Positions 11,779-24,445 of a DNA stretch of 64,000 nt are shown piece after piece. Under the pieces are notes generated by a model. The model was not told the DNA's origin and ran no database searches. It saw only the letters and a program-made list of their open reading frames with translations. The first letter of the stretch is position 1, and each line of letters begins with the position of its first letter. Made by a program: the position numbers and the translations under genes. The stretch comes from Heterotrichella gracilis (taxonomy: Eukaryota; Sar; Xanthophyceae; Tribonematales; Xanthonemataceae): assembly GCA_032358255.1 (NCBI GenBank), contig JAULBX010003110.1, positions 62,001 through 126,000 on the forward strand, written 5' to 3'.

Positions 11779-14700
11779 CTAGTGAACATTGCCTGCCGCC
11801 AGCCTGAAGTTTGTGTCAAGGGCCAGCTCCTCATCCCCCTTCACCACCAGACCCTCCTTGATGACCATCACCACGTTGTCGGGATCCACCAGCGTCCCGA
11901 TGTCCGCCAGGGGATCCCCGTTGACCACCAGCAGGTCTGCGTAAAAGCCCGGGGACACCTCGCCTATCTGGTCCTCCATGCCAAACAGGCTGGCGCAGTT
12001 GAGTGTGGCTGACTGGATTTGGTCCTGCAGGGGCGGGGTTGCGGTCAGGGTTTTGCAAACTAGGGCGCGTTGGATCAGAAGGGGGTCACAGTGCCAGGAG
12101 AAAGCTGCCTGGCGCCGCATGTGCAAGACAGCTTTCCTGGCACTGTTTACACCACCTGATCCTATGCGTACTGATCTGACTGTATTGCTGGAAAGCATGT
12201 AACTAACCAGCCAACTAAACTAGGGTGCTGCTTTTAGTGGAGTAGCGCTTAGGGTTTGGCAATTCTGAGTGCGGCTTCTCGAGTTCAACGGTGTGGCGTT
12301 TTAGAGTTTGGCACCCGTTTTGATGGCAAATAATACAGGTGACGACTACATAATGCTGTGGAAAGGGAAATTTAACTGTTTTAGTTTACTCGTCCATACT
12401 GCTGTGGAAGGGGGAAATAAACTGTTTTAGTTATCTGCTGTGCCGCATACCACTGGGTCCATCTGCCCGCTCCGCAGCTTGAACTCGTCCAGCTGGTAGT
12501 GGTGCAGGTCGCCAAGCAAGTCGCTGCCAAAGCAGATGGGCACGTCGTGCTTGAGCGCTAGGCGGATGGCGGTCTGGCCACCAGACACAAGGTCGCCAAC
12601 CTGCAGAAAAATGATAATCATACATAAATGAATAAATATATGTATAAATAATATCGCAATACTGATGAGTGCCCGTCGCGGGCCTACCAAACAACCCAAT
12701 GGGCAACAGCATCCCTGCAGCGCGAATGCATGCAGCCGTCCGTAGGGGGGGGGGAACAGCTTTCATTGAGTAGCACACAATTTTATGAGAAAGGAACCAC
12801 AATCCGTCCCTCACCTTCTCCACGAGTGCCTTCGGCATGCCAGCTGCCTCCCCAGCGACGCTCAGCGCCTGGTAGGTGGCCAAGGTGGGCACAAGGAACA
12901 CGTCGTTGTCCTGCATGGAGAGAAATTGTCTGTGGATGGTGGATGCGGGGGTGCGAGAGGGGTGGGTTGATAGGGGTGCGATCATAGGTGGGGCATGCTG
13001 TGCATGGGTGCGAGATCAATGGGGGTCAAAGACATTGATCCTGTCCCCCAGCAGGATGACTAGGGGATGGGGATGGGAGGGCAGAGGGTTGCGTGGCATG
13101 TTGCCAGCTGTCGAGGAATGCAGTATGATCCTGTCATGAATCACGACGCCTTATAATATGCAATGATTGCGGCAGGGATCCATCATCAGTCCCCCTTTTG
13201 CCTGGATGACGAATCCCCGCCGCAACCACACCTCTCCCCCCATCCGCCGACCGCAAACACTTTCATCCTTTGCACTTTCCTCCCACGCACCGACATGAGC
13301 TTGGCGGTGGCCTCGTTGAGGTAGTTGCCGTGCTCTATGCTGCGCACCCCCGCCTTGACCGCGCGTGTGATTGCCTCTGCAGTGTACGCATGTGCCGCCA
13401 CATAGCTCCCCTGGGCCTTGGCCTCCTCCACTGCAGCCTTGAGCTCCTCCATTGAGAACTGGGTGCTGTTCAACCTGGGATGGGGGGTGGGGGTAGTGGG
13501 TGGTAATACTGTATACAGTATTTCAAATTGATTGGTAAATGGGCTACATGCATTATGGGAAAAAAGGTTTGCAGGAAAAAAGCGCCGCTGCAAATTTCCC
13601 TAGCATTGTGTACCTTACATGGATGCCAGTATACCCTTAGGTAGGGTCATTGGCCCCCTGCTATCTGCCCCCAGTCCCCCTTACTGACACCTGACCCATC
13701 TCCCCACCCCTGGCGCCCTTCCCACACTCACTTGTCTGTTGGCGAGGCGACCCCCCCTGACGCCATGATCTTGATGCAGTGCGCCCCCTTGCGCAGCTCG
13801 TCCCGTGCAGCCTTGCGCACCTCCACAGGCCCGTCGCACACGCGGCCAATACCCTTGAGCCCGCTGGAGCACATGCACACGTCATCCGTCCTGACTGCAA
13901 GGATAAATGGTAAGGATCAGTTAGGGTTTTAGCTGGGGTTTGGGGACTGGTGATGCACGAGTGGTTGATCTGAGCTGTGCGCCTTTGAGATGCTGAAGGA
14001 TATGTGCCATCCATGAAGCCACACCCACCAAGCAAACCTACACTGCGCGACCTTCAACAATGCGCAACCGCAAATGCAACCATCTCGCCAAACTGCAGCA
14101 CACTGCGCCTCACACCAGCATGCAGGCAATGCCGGTCAGTGCTGAAATGTGCATTCCTTGGACCCTGGCCAGACGCCCACCACCCACCTCGCATGTCTCC
14201 ATGTCCCCCCGTCTGACTCAGCGCGTGCCCCACAAACAGCAGCCGGGGCCCCATCACTACCCCTTCCTCTACAGCTTCGGCTAGGCCGTAGTCGGCACCA
14301 CCTGCACACACATGCATAAGTTAAATTAATGCTGTTGCCTGGCATACTATAGGTATGTACTATTGAGTGTGGTTGGGGTGCACAACTGGCCTCTACAGAG
14401 TGGACACAGTCGCTATCAAGGGCGAGCGCTAATAGATAGTCCCAACCCTAGAGGAGGGTTGTGGTGCGCCATCCGGGTCAGAACCCCAGGGGAGCGACAG
14501 GATATACCACGGTGGGCCCACCTTAAAGACTGGACTGAACATGCCCTGGGCGTACTAGACGGGTACAATATTTCTGGGCTCAAAACCCTAGCAGAGGGTT
14601 TTTCTGCTCACCTGCGTCTCGCACTGTTGTGAACCCGCGGAGCAGCATGTACTTGAGGATCTCCGCCGCCTTGAGCGCCGTTAGTGTTTCACTTGTGTGC

Positions 14701-15356
14701 AGGAGAGACGCGAGGTTGGCGGTGTGGGCGGTGCAGTGCACGTGGGCGTCGCACAGGCCTGCAAGGGGGGCGCACGCACCGGGGTCAGCTAGTAGGGGAT
14801 GACTATACTCGGCGTAGACCACCGCTGGGGCCTTCACGCTTGTAAGGGCCAGGCATACGATAAACAGCAACAGACCGGCTGGCGCAGTAGATGCAGGGTA
14901 TGGGTATTTGCTGGGCACTGATATTGAATAAAACAAGCTGCTGGGTGAACGAAGTCAAGCCAAAGGAGTCAGCTGGCAATGTACTTGCTGTGACCGTCAG
15001 TGCCGTTTGGGCACCCCTGCATCTAGGTGTGGATTGGATGTGCTAGGCACACAGGTCCAAGCCTCAATGCACAGAGAGGTTTATGGCCCAATGCGCACAC
15101 GCCTACCTGGCATGACCACCATCCCCTTGCAGTCGATGATCACCCTGTCCTCCCGGGGACCGTAGAAGTTGCACTCCACAATGTCCGTGATCTTCTCCTG
15201 GAAGATGACAATGTCCTTGTGCACGGGCAGGTACTGGCCCCTGTCCGTGTCTAGGATCTTGCAGTTGCTGAGGATGAGGGTGCGGGCTGCGCGGCCATTC
15301 TGGCGCCGGGACTGCTTGGCCTCCTTTGCCTCCTCAATGAACGCCCGGGACGGCAT
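11779..15356 (-). CDS. imidazolonepropionase-like metal-dependent amidohydrolase
   Basis: Eight minus-strand exons: 15356-15107, 14758-14612, 14301-14188, 13894-13732, 13474-13291, 12910-12815, 12600-12451 and 12024-11779. They join in phase to 449 residues. The product fits the amidohydrolase superfamily subgroup with imidazolonepropionase-like and Xaa-Pro/Xaa-Arg dipeptidase-like enzymes (TIM barrel with two metals). All metal-site residues are present: DAHVH (His89, His91), KIMASGG (Lys212, the lysine normally carbamylated), AHAY (His253), IEHGNY (His273) and FGSDLLG (Asp345). The small beta-sandwich domain frames the barrel, as usual: ILSNCKILD near residue 30 and [14 protein letters not shown] with VIKEGLVV near the C-terminus. 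The expected reaction is hydrolysis of a cyclic amide or peptide bond; the substrate cannot be read from sequence. I see no clear targeting peptide, although the N-terminus is basic. It is divergent from FAM91, with 1.2 kb between the starts. Confidence 0.92.
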
Positions 15357-16584
15357 GGTGGCTACCCTGGTGGCTGGAAAACCTTGGTGTGGTGTGTGCA
15401 GTTGAGGTGATTAGGCGGGGTGGGTGCTGGCCAGGAGTGGATTGACCTGGCTGTTGTGCTGACTCCCCACCACGGTGATCACTGATTTGGTGCTCACAAT
15501 GCTGCACATTCCAATATACGCTGTAAGCGATAGGCTGTAAGATCTAAAGGGTTGTGGACATACTCACTCAATTTGAGGAGCGGTGCAAGAGCATGGCCCA
15601 CCCACCACCTGGCGGTGGGGGGTGCCTTTTGGGGTGTAGTGCTGCGTGTCACAGAGCAACACCGCACCAGCCAACAATGGCAAAAACTACACATATAATT
15701 GGAGAAACTTAGATCACTGTGCGCTTTTGAGGCTGAAAGGGTGTGCAGATCAGGCGTGCTGTGCATGAGTCAACCGGTCGCGCATGCATGCATACAGTGC
15801 AGACTTGGTCTATGGTAGATCCAGCGACTGGGTATCACTTACTTATTCACGGGGATGAGGTGCCTGCGAGAACCCCGATTGCTCCATTACGCGCCGGCAA
15901 ACTTGCAGCAGGCCGTTGTCCTTGGCTAGTGGAAATATTGATCAGCAGGAGCGTGATCCGTCGAAGGTCCTGGTGGTTAGGGCTGCAGTGGAGAGGGAAA
16001 GACAGGCAGGTAGGCGCTGCTGGGTGCGTTGTATCGGGTTGTACAGTCTTGATCAAGGTTTCTGTTTTTCAAAAAGTGGTGGGTGAACTAACGGCGGACG
16101 AGCGGACCAGCGGCCGCCAGCGGCGGGACAAATGGCGGGACCCAATTGGAATCAAGTGACTCTTTTTTAATACTGTTGGCATCGACAACCTGAGCCGGTA
16201 GAAGAGCGTTTGCGAAGTGTAAGGTTGTTCTTGTGGTGGTGCAATAGTGTGCAGCTGCCAGGTTGCCTTTGCCTACGCAGCGGTGTGCATTTGGAACGGC
16301 ACTCACTGCAGTCCAAAACCTCTCTCAAGTCGACGTTTTGGCAGCGCCAGATAGTTGGTTGCAACGATAATATCAGCCCAATATGCCCATAATATGAACG
16401 CCCCATAGTGCTGAAGGCATTGGCACAGCTTTCTGCACTGCTAGTGCAACCTTCAACTTGGAACCTTACTACACTGGCCACTGCAAGCTTTTGCTCTTGC
16501 ACTGCTACTTTTCAGCACAACTGATAGCCTCCAGCCTCTAAAAATTGCAATGGATGCCTCTTTGTAACGCCTCGCCACCTAGCC
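15357..16584. promoter_or_regulatory. divergent promoter region between amidohydrolase and FAM91 genes
   Basis: The two start codons (15356 minus, 16585 plus) face away from each other across 1.2 kb with no supported exon. The spacer should hold both promoters. I could not identify a TATA box or a named element with confidence. Confidence 0.45.
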
Positions 16585-19500
16585 ATGGCCACTGAAGACT
16601 TTGTGAAGCGAGCCATCCTGGGTGGGAAGAGCTATGACGACCTCCCGCCGCGTATCAAGCAGCTACTGCCTGTCAGCGAGTGGAAAGCAAGGTATTTGCA
16701 GTTGTGTGAAGGATGGTATAGTATTTTTTAGTCCCTGCCGCACAAGGGATTCACAACCTGAGGATTGCCGGCATGCTGGGGTTATCATTCCTTGAGCCTA
16801 CACCACACCCACCTGCCCACTTTGCCACCTAACCTCTGCGTCTTGCATACAAGACACCATGTAGCTAGCACAGTGCCGGGGTACAATATCCATATGCATG
16901 CACGCTTGCTTTGCCATGTGGTGGCATGTGTCACTCACTGGGCTGGCTCCACAGGGTCAAAGACTACTGCATACAGCGGGGCTTTGTGTGGGCCAATACA
17001 GTGGCAAGCACGTCATGCCCCGAGCAGGAATACTACGAGGAACTCTTGCGGTTCTACCGGCACAATTATCGGGTAAGCAAAATCGCCATTGTTCACTTGC
17101 TTTAACGCCATTATTGATTCATTTGAACGCCAATATTCATCAACTTCCAGTGCGTCGCAACAACAGCCACTAGATGCGCTGCATAGTCAGCATGCCATTT
17201 CAGCAACCAGATGGTGCATCCTTGGCACAATGCCATGCATGCCGCTGCCACAAGTTTTAAAGTAGGCGGGTGGTTGCGCCAGGCACATGCCAAGCGATAG
17301 TACTATCTCCTAGTGCTGTGGCACAACCATTACCTGTCCCCAAGTAGCAATGCATTTCACCTCCGGACTGCATTTTTCTTGCTTTGACGCATCTGCGTGT
17401 CTGTCACACTGCTTCCCCTGGGTTGACCCACCGCCCCTGCTGTTGCCCAGCTGTTCCCCTACCACCTGTCTGACTACATCTGCCGGGTGATGCGGTCCAC
17501 GCCATTCAAGTACTACTCAGATGTGCTGTTCCAGGCGCTGCGGGATGAGAAGTCATACGACCAGATACCCAACTTCACGGTGCGCAAGCAACCATACAAC
17601 TGCGACCACCCTGCCAGCATGCGGCACATTGCCACGGTTAGCTAGCACAGAGCACAATGATTGTAATGGCTGGGATCACCAATCCACTGTAGGGCTTTGA
17701 GGCAATTCATCACAGGAGGTCCTAAACCCTACATTACCAGTGCATGGCCTTATCATGTGCATCATGTGCAGGAATTCTATGCCACCTCGCAACCTCTGAC
17801 TCCATGATCGCCACTCCACCCTGCACCCATGCATCACCCTGGCACCCATGTGCAGTCTTTGCCTAAATAGCAGTTATAGAGAAGTATTCGCCACCCCCTT
17901 GCAGGCCGCTGATGGCGTGCGTGTGGTTGGCGTGGGCCGCAACGAGTACATCGCCGCGCTGAACACCTGCAAGAGCAAGAAGCTGATGTGGCGGGTGAAC
18001 AAGGGGATTGCACGCGAGGTGCTGCCCCAAGAACCAAGGCCGATTGACCCAGAGCCCTGGTGGAGGGTATATGTGGTCAACATAGGTGAGCAGGCAGGGG
18101 GCGGATGTGACTGCACCTTTGTGGCGTTGACAGGGGGGTGATCGGTGGCATGGGCCCACAAAAAGTGGTTTGTGCACCAATGCATGACCATTGATGTGCA
18201 CATGGGTGAGTGCCATTGCACCGCTGGCAGGGCCTTTTGGAACCCTAAACCTTAAAACATGTCGCAAGTAAAACCCTTCCCAACAACTCTAAACTATGTG
18301 AACACATAAATCCCTTAAAAACCCCTGAAACCCTAACCCCTTGGCTGCAGCTGAGTCTGAGTACCGGCAGCTGAGCCCCCAGGAGCTGCGGCTGTGCGAG
18401 GCTGCTGCCCGCAACCAGGGGGTGGCGGTGAGGGACGTGGACGGGGAGGTGCTGCGGGCGCTGTACAAGCGGGGGCTATTGTACTTTGATGTGCACATTG
18501 AGCCAAGCGACAGGGTGGCCATACCCCCCCTGGAGGTGCGTGCACATGCGCATTTGTCGCACTTGGTGGGGGCAGGGGAGAGGGGCAGTGCGTACATGCA
18601 TGCGCATTTGACAATAAATATCTGGCATCCTTGCGTCATCTATATCCTAGCCATGTCATTGTCCCCATCCTCACCCACTGCTTCACCCATACCACCAAAC
18701 CCCCCGGCAGGGCTTTGTGTCCAACAAGGACAGCGAGGCGGGCGAGGGGCGCGCCGACCCCGTTGAGTCGCTGCTGTATGCGCTGTTTGTGGCCAGCGCT
18801 GCGGGGGGGGATGTGGCGGGGCTGGCGCAGGTTCTGGGTGTGGCTGTGGACAAGCTCAGGGAGGCGGTGAGCGTGGCTGTCAGGCTGGGCTTTGCTCGCA
18901 AGACCGGGGGCGCGGCGCAGGGTGAGTTCTCACACAGTGGCGGCGGTGTGGATGAGGGGGGAATGTACGCGCTGTATTGGGGAGTTAGGGTTTGTACTGG
19001 GTGGGTGCGGGGTTTAGGGGGATTTGGGTGTGGGTTGGGCTGTGGAGGGGAGCAATTGCTGGGGGTGCTGGGGTTGGCCGTGGGTGTGGATGTTGATTTA
19101 GACAAGCTGAGGCGGTGAGGGTGGGCTTTGTGTGCAAGACGGCGGGCGCCGCGCAGGGTGAGTACAGTGGGGACTGCGCGCAAGCTTTGGGTACCAGTGC
19201 AGGACGTCGGCGGGGTTGACATGAAGGGGGCCGGCGCTATGATTTGGTTTGTCAGTTCCCAAGCAATCCTGCCAGTCAGATTGTGCACACCACATCAGGC
19301 GTGTCTGTCCTGCCATCCTTCATAGTGATGTATTGACATTTGCCCTTGACTGAAGCATTGCCATTGCACTGATTGCACATCAATATGGCGTTGCAGAGAC
19401 TGCTGTGGACATGCTGTCTGCCGGCTCAGACCTGGCGCTGGATGCTGAGGACACAGAGGGGACAGCAGCAAGGTGGGTTGGGATCATATGATGGGGAAAG

Positions 19501-22500
19501 GGGGAGGGGCACGGGTGGCCCTCATGTGTGTTGTGGACATGACCTTCCTCCAGGTGTTGCTGGTTTTCTGTTGGGGCACATTGGCACTAGCAAGGCATGG
19601 TTGTGGCTGTGTGCATCCTCATCACATCCTGAGGTGTGCTCCTACATCACCACATCACCGCCGCAGGTCTCGGGATGGTGGTGATGACGAGGCCAGCTCC
19701 GCCCCCGCAGCTGGTGGCCAGGCCATCGCCATGGTGGTTGATGCAGAGGTGACCTCCTACCTCATGATGGGTGCGCTGTCCCCCCTGCTCAAGAAGCACG
19801 CGGTGTCGCTGTTTGAGGGGGGGCGCATCTCGGGGCAGGAGGTGCGGCGATGGGGGGCGCAGACGTGCCCATGATTACACCTTGTGGACTGACTTGACTG
19901 CGGCCCAAAACTGACCAGATTCCCCATGCAAATCCCCCTGGGCAATTGATGGTGGTGTACAACAGCTGTCACTGTGCCCCGAGCTCATGCACTGCATCTG
20001 CACATGTGTGGGCAGCCAATGTCCTCCCAATGCTGCAGTAACCTGTGCGCCCCACCCTCCTCCTACATCCACATTGCCCATGCGTAGACCAGCCCCTCTC
20101 CCCACCAACCACCCGCGTCGTGTCCGAGCTGATTGACAACCTTCAAATATTCATTTTATTTCATTGATTTATGTTGTAAATAATTTATTTTGATTAATCT
20201 GTGATTTTATCTGTACGTACATGATTTTCTAAATTTATTACCACCTCTGCTCCTCCAGGTGATGTCCGAGCTGATCAGCGAGCTTCACGCCAGCCTGGCC
20301 GCCGCCGAGGCCTTTGAGGGGGAGATGCGCCACCTGGTCACGCACGCGCGTGCACTGGCGGTGGCACTCGACTGCCTACGGGGCGCAGCGGGGGGCCGCC
20401 CCCTGGAGGTGCTGCGCAAGGAGTCGCTGGCGGGGTTCAGCGGGCAGCAGGCGGCGCGCGTGCTGGCGCACTCCTACTGCTGCGTGGTGCCGATAACGCC
20501 GCTGCCCAACCCGCCGCTGCCGTTGTCGCCGCTGAGACCAGGTGTGGGTGGGTGAGAGGGGAGTGGGAGAGATGGGGGACTCATTGGGGTGTTGCTCAAA
20601 GTGCACCGAGTGTACATATGTGTATGTCGCGGTATCATAGGTGGGGTCCACTGGGCAGCAGGCGGCGGCAGGCTGGTGCACTGCTGCTGCGTGGTTGCCG
20701 CCATGCCGCTTCACACCCCACAGGGCCACTGTTGCATTGAGGAAGATGGCCATGAGGCGGAAAAAGCAGCGGGTGTTGTGCTTAGCGACATGATGCACCG
20801 TGCCACCCGGCACAGCCATGCGCCCACCCCGATTCCCCGACCCCGCCCCTGCAGGCCCCGTCAACTATGGCCCCACTGCGGAGTCCGCCACTCCCTGGCT
20901 GCAGCTGGCACTGTACACTGCGCTGGGGGGTGGGCCTCATGCGCTGGTGCTAATGGCGGGCCAGAGGCTGCGCACGTTGCCACCGCAGCTCAAGGTGAGG
21001 GGGCGAGTGGATCAGGTGCATGCATTCCAGCAGTTCAGCCGGTGCTCGGATTGGAAGGCTGTTATGTAATGGCACAAGGTAGAATACAAGAACTTGGCTA
21101 ACGTCTAGGCGCCTGGTTGCTGGTGTATTGTGGAAATGTAACGTTGTAAAACAGCTTTCAACAGGTGTGTTTCATGGCTGCTGCTTTGCAATGAGTCCCT
21201 GGTGCTTCCACACCAGTCCCACCTTTGCCCAAGAATGGGCAATGAACCCTGAAGACGCTCAAACTCCAAAACACCCGCATGCCTCTCTACTGTCCCGGGC
21301 TTCCCGCCCAAACAGTGCCTTAATTTGTAACTCTTGCCCCCCTGCAGGGCGCCTCCCACGTGCTTGCCTGGCCCTGGGATAGCAGTGCGGTGCGCGGGGC
21401 GTCTGGCGGCCCCCTGCTCTTGGCCCCCACCTACCTGCTGTACATGGTGAATGAGTACCTGGCACGCACCCCCCTGCTGCTGGTGCCGCTGCAGCTGGGG
21501 GCGCAGGAGGAGGTGGGTGGGGGAAAGGGGGGAACGAAGTGTTTGGTGTCATGGAATGGAGTGGGGATGGGGTCAGGGGTAAAATGTTGCATCTCGCTGG
21601 TGTGGCGACTGCCCCCACTTGCCCCCACTTGGAGACGCCTATGCCTGTCGTGCGCCATGTGACATGCTGCCCTTTGCTTGGAGGATATGCCAAGCTGCAA
21701 TGTGGCACTGATTACATGGCCTGGGCAGAGCAAATGCCAGGTTGCTGCGAGGCAAAACTCCTGCAATTTTTCAGCACTTGCCTCCAGCATTGAAAAGGTT
21801 ACCCGTGCTGAGCTGGCACCTACTGCTCTCCTCCCCGCAGGTCATCACTGCAGACATCCCCCTCCCCCTGCCGGCCATACCCCCGCCCACCCTCACCGCA
21901 TACAACAAGGACAGCGGTGAGGCCACCGAACTGCCCACACCACCCTCCCTGCCCTCCGCCCTCTCCTCCCTGGGTCTGTCAGGAGCCATAGGCAGTCTGC
22001 GCATGCTGAAGGTGGCGGAGGAGGGGCCCGGCGGCGGGGGCGGGTGGTTGCCGCTGCACTTTGCGCTGGGACTGCCGCTGCTGCCTGTGGAGCTGTGCGC
22101 GGCTGCGGCGGGGCAGGCGGCGCAGGCGGGCTTCCTGGATGCAGACGCAAGGTACGGGTCTGGTTGGCGTGCAGGGCCGTATTTTAGGGTTTAGGTTTTA
22201 TATTAAGGGTCAAGGGGGCTGGGGGGGAGGGGGTGGCTGCCCATGCATCTGGGTCTGCCACTGTGGAGCTGTGTGCGCTTGCGGCGGCGCAGGCTGGATA
22301 CCTGGACGCAGATGCAATGTGCTGGGCACTAACGCAGTGTGGCGAGGCAAAAGTACAACAAGAATCAGAGGGTGGGCAAGAAAAGGGGAAAAGGTAACTG
22401 TATTTCTTTTATGGTACAAATTAATATTAGTGACAGTGTATATGCCGCACTTTCACGCCAAATGGAAGCCCTTCAATAAAAATTCTCTTGTCATCCTCAT

Positions 22501-23017
22501 GAGAGAGTGGAGCACCAGCATCTCCCACCCTTGACCCCTGCTCCCTGCTTCCTGGGCCGCGCCAGTAGGAGGGTCAGGCCCAGCTGCAGCACACCCCTTG
22601 CTTGCGTGCTGCCCCTGGTGCAGTAGCTACTACATCTCCGGTTACACATGAGCAACAATGGTTCTGATAGTGCTGCCACTCTGTGATCCACCCTCTGGCG
22701 CCATCTGTTGCATGTACATGGTTCTGCATGGGAATTCCCTCCCAGCCATGGAAATTCCCTCTCCCCCCATCCACAGACGGCGCCAGCAGGAGGGCCAAGC
22801 CCAGCTGCAGCACACCCTCCTCGACCTACTGGCGCAGCACAGCGCATGCGCTGACCCAGCCGCCAGGGCAGCGGGGGGCGATGGGGCGCACGCGCCGCGC
22901 ATACCCACCGCGCCCGCCGCCAACCTGGTGTACGTGCCTGGCAAGGGGCTGGAGCGTGCGCAGCTGGATGGGTGCGTGCAGGGGTGCGGGTGTGGCATGG
23001 CGGATGCGGCGGAGTGA
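16585..23017 (+). CDS. FAM91: FAM91-family protein (FAM91A1 homolog), trans-Golgi vesicle tethering
   Basis: Thirteen exons: 16585-16691, 16955-17072, 17451-17579, 17905-18085, 18351-18535, 18711-18921, 19397-19472, 19667-19841, 20259-20541, 20855-20994, 21348-21512, 21841-22151 and 22777-23017. All phases agree and give about 773 residues, close to the roughly 840 of animal FAM91A1. Family-typical stretches are YYEELLRFYR, FPYHLSD followed by RSTPFKYYSD, EKSYDQIPNFTAADG, VGVGRNEYI, the WWRVYVVN block, RGLLYFDVHIEPSD with VAIPPLEGFV, and YLMMGALSPLLKKHAVSLFE. In animals FAM91A1 works with WDR11 and TBC1D23 at the trans-Golgi network to capture golgin-tethered endosomal vesicles; a similar role is inferred here. 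The C-terminal half has Gly/Pro-rich loops not shared with animal proteins. The end is less certain: a donor-like GTGCGT near 22970 could lead to another exon. At least four introns hold decayed exon copies. Confidence 0.93.
19060..19165 (+). repeat. decayed copy of the end of FAM91 exon 6 in its downstream intron
   Basis: It matches 18833-18927: GACAAGCT, GGCGGTGAG, GGGCTTTG, GCAAGAC and GCGCAGGGTGAGT appear in the same order. Short deletions make it out of frame. The donor GTGAGT is retained, so a cryptic splice site survives about 240 bases beyond the real one. Confidence 0.85.
20641..20705 (+). repeat. decayed copy of part of FAM91 exon 9 in its downstream intron
   Basis: It matches 20430-20495: GGGCAGCAGGCGGCG, CTGG-GCACT, CTGCTGCGTGGTT-GCCG. 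Small indels break the frame. It lies about 100 bases past the donor at 20542. Confidence 0.82.
22216..22322 (+). repeat. decayed copy of the end of FAM91 exon 12 in its downstream intron
   Basis: It matches 22030-22153. TGTGGAGCTGTG, TGCGGCGG, GCGCAGGC and CCTGGA-GCAGA-GCAA are shared in order. The donor has changed from AAGGTACGG to AATGTGCTG, so this copy has probably lost splicing ability. The core CTGTGGAGCTGTG shows that the copies are homologous and not just similarly GC-rich. Confidence 0.85.
22550..22600 (+). repeat. decayed copy of the start of FAM91 exon 13 in its upstream intron
   Basis: It matches 22771-22820 at the acceptor side: GCGCCAGTAGGAGGGTCAGG here against GCGCCAGCAGGAGGGCCAAG in the exon, then CCCAGCTGCAGCACACCC in both. 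Here the duplicated junction is the 3' splice site, and the acceptor CAG has become CTGGG. Confidence 0.88.
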
Positions 23018-24445
23018 GGGTTTGTTTTGGAAGAATGGCCATGGCCCCTATGGGGCGATATTTTCCATAGTATCGACATTCAACATTTATTTTGTACTTA
23101 AAATTTGAGGTATATGGTACATGCTAGTGGCAATTTCTCAAGCTGGCGATCAGGTCGTCAACTCAATGAGGGCTGGAATAAGGGGATGATATCCTGCAAC
23201 AGTGTGCCGTTTTTACTTGACATTGCACTGGTCGACATTGTACTGGACATTGACCAGACAGCTGGCTGCAGCCAGTTGAATGAATGGAATGGCGGCAGCT
23301 ACATCTTTTGACCTTGCCGAGTGTGTTGACGACGTATGACATTGTTTACGATCAGTGTTACCGTTAATCCCAGGCTGAAAACAGTCTTGATATCACATGG
23401 AATTCATTGCAATTGCAATTAAGTAAAGCAGTGCTTCAGAATCAGATTCTGCTTCAGTTTATGTTACCGTTCCTAAGTACCCTGGAAGTTCCAGTTGGCG
23501 AAAGCCAAACGGCAGCTGGGAAATTCAATGGCATTGCCTGGCATTATCTCAATGTCACTGGTACGCATAAGCTATAACTTCACTGCATAATTTCACTACT
23601 CCACCTCACAGGCTCAGAGCCTTCAAGAGTCTTCAAAACGGCCTAATCAACGGTTCGTAGTTGACAGCCTAGAATACTGGTGCATCGAAATTGGTTTTTG
23701 CAAGCCATGTTCCACCCCCTTCGGGCACACTATCCGATAAGCAAGCATCCTTCTACTACTTCTAAAATCCTTGGGATTGAATCCTGTTCAGTTCGTTACC
23801 ACTCTTATACGCAGTAATAATATTACCTAATTATTTCGGCAGCTACACTACATGACCACTCATACTTTGGTCTGACCAAAGTACAGGCTGTACTAAAGGG
23901 TAGGCAACACTCTCAACATCATTGTGGTATGAAGGCATTCCACACTTATGGTAATTGGTATGTGGGTTAGCATTGGAATTCAACGCAGCAAAGCGGCAAT
24001 ACTCCCCCCCCTCCCCCTCCCTGGCACTTTCTCTTGATATCAGATTTCTCACCAAACTAAGTGGCATTGACATATATGCCAGCTGGTATTGCTGATTATT
24101 GCTAATTGTTTCCCCACCCATTACCAGCTCTATGCAACATCCCCGGTAGCGCTATATATTCCTGAAAAACTCAACTCCACACCCCTTGCTTCCAAGGGGT
24201 TCTGCCAACACCATCCAGAAACCCTCCCCAATCTCCGGTGATCTATGAATTATCCCAACCCTCCATCAAACCCCGCATTATACCAGATGTCCCTTGTCGC
24301 ATTATCAACAGGCTGGCAGAGACTGGAAAAGCACTGCGTAAACTTGACCTAAGGCTAGCAGCTGGCATTGCTGATCTAGCTGTACTGATGCGAAGCATAT
24401 GCCTGTCGCTTGAATGGTCCTGCCAGCGGCCCTAAAGTTGCCTAT
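23018..24445. other. spacer between convergent FAM91 and SULTR-1 genes
   Basis: About 1.4 kb between two 3' ends. It is AT-rich with scattered stops in all frames and no exon, RNA gene or clear repeat that I can support. It presumably contains both 3' UTRs and polyadenylation sites. Confidence 0.45.

Noticed and set aside
12354-12433. Pair of TGCTGTGGAA...AACTGTTTTAGTT repeats in an amidohydrolase intron
   Set aside because: It is a tandem duplication of intron sequence only, without exon or junction bases, so it was not counted among the junction copies.
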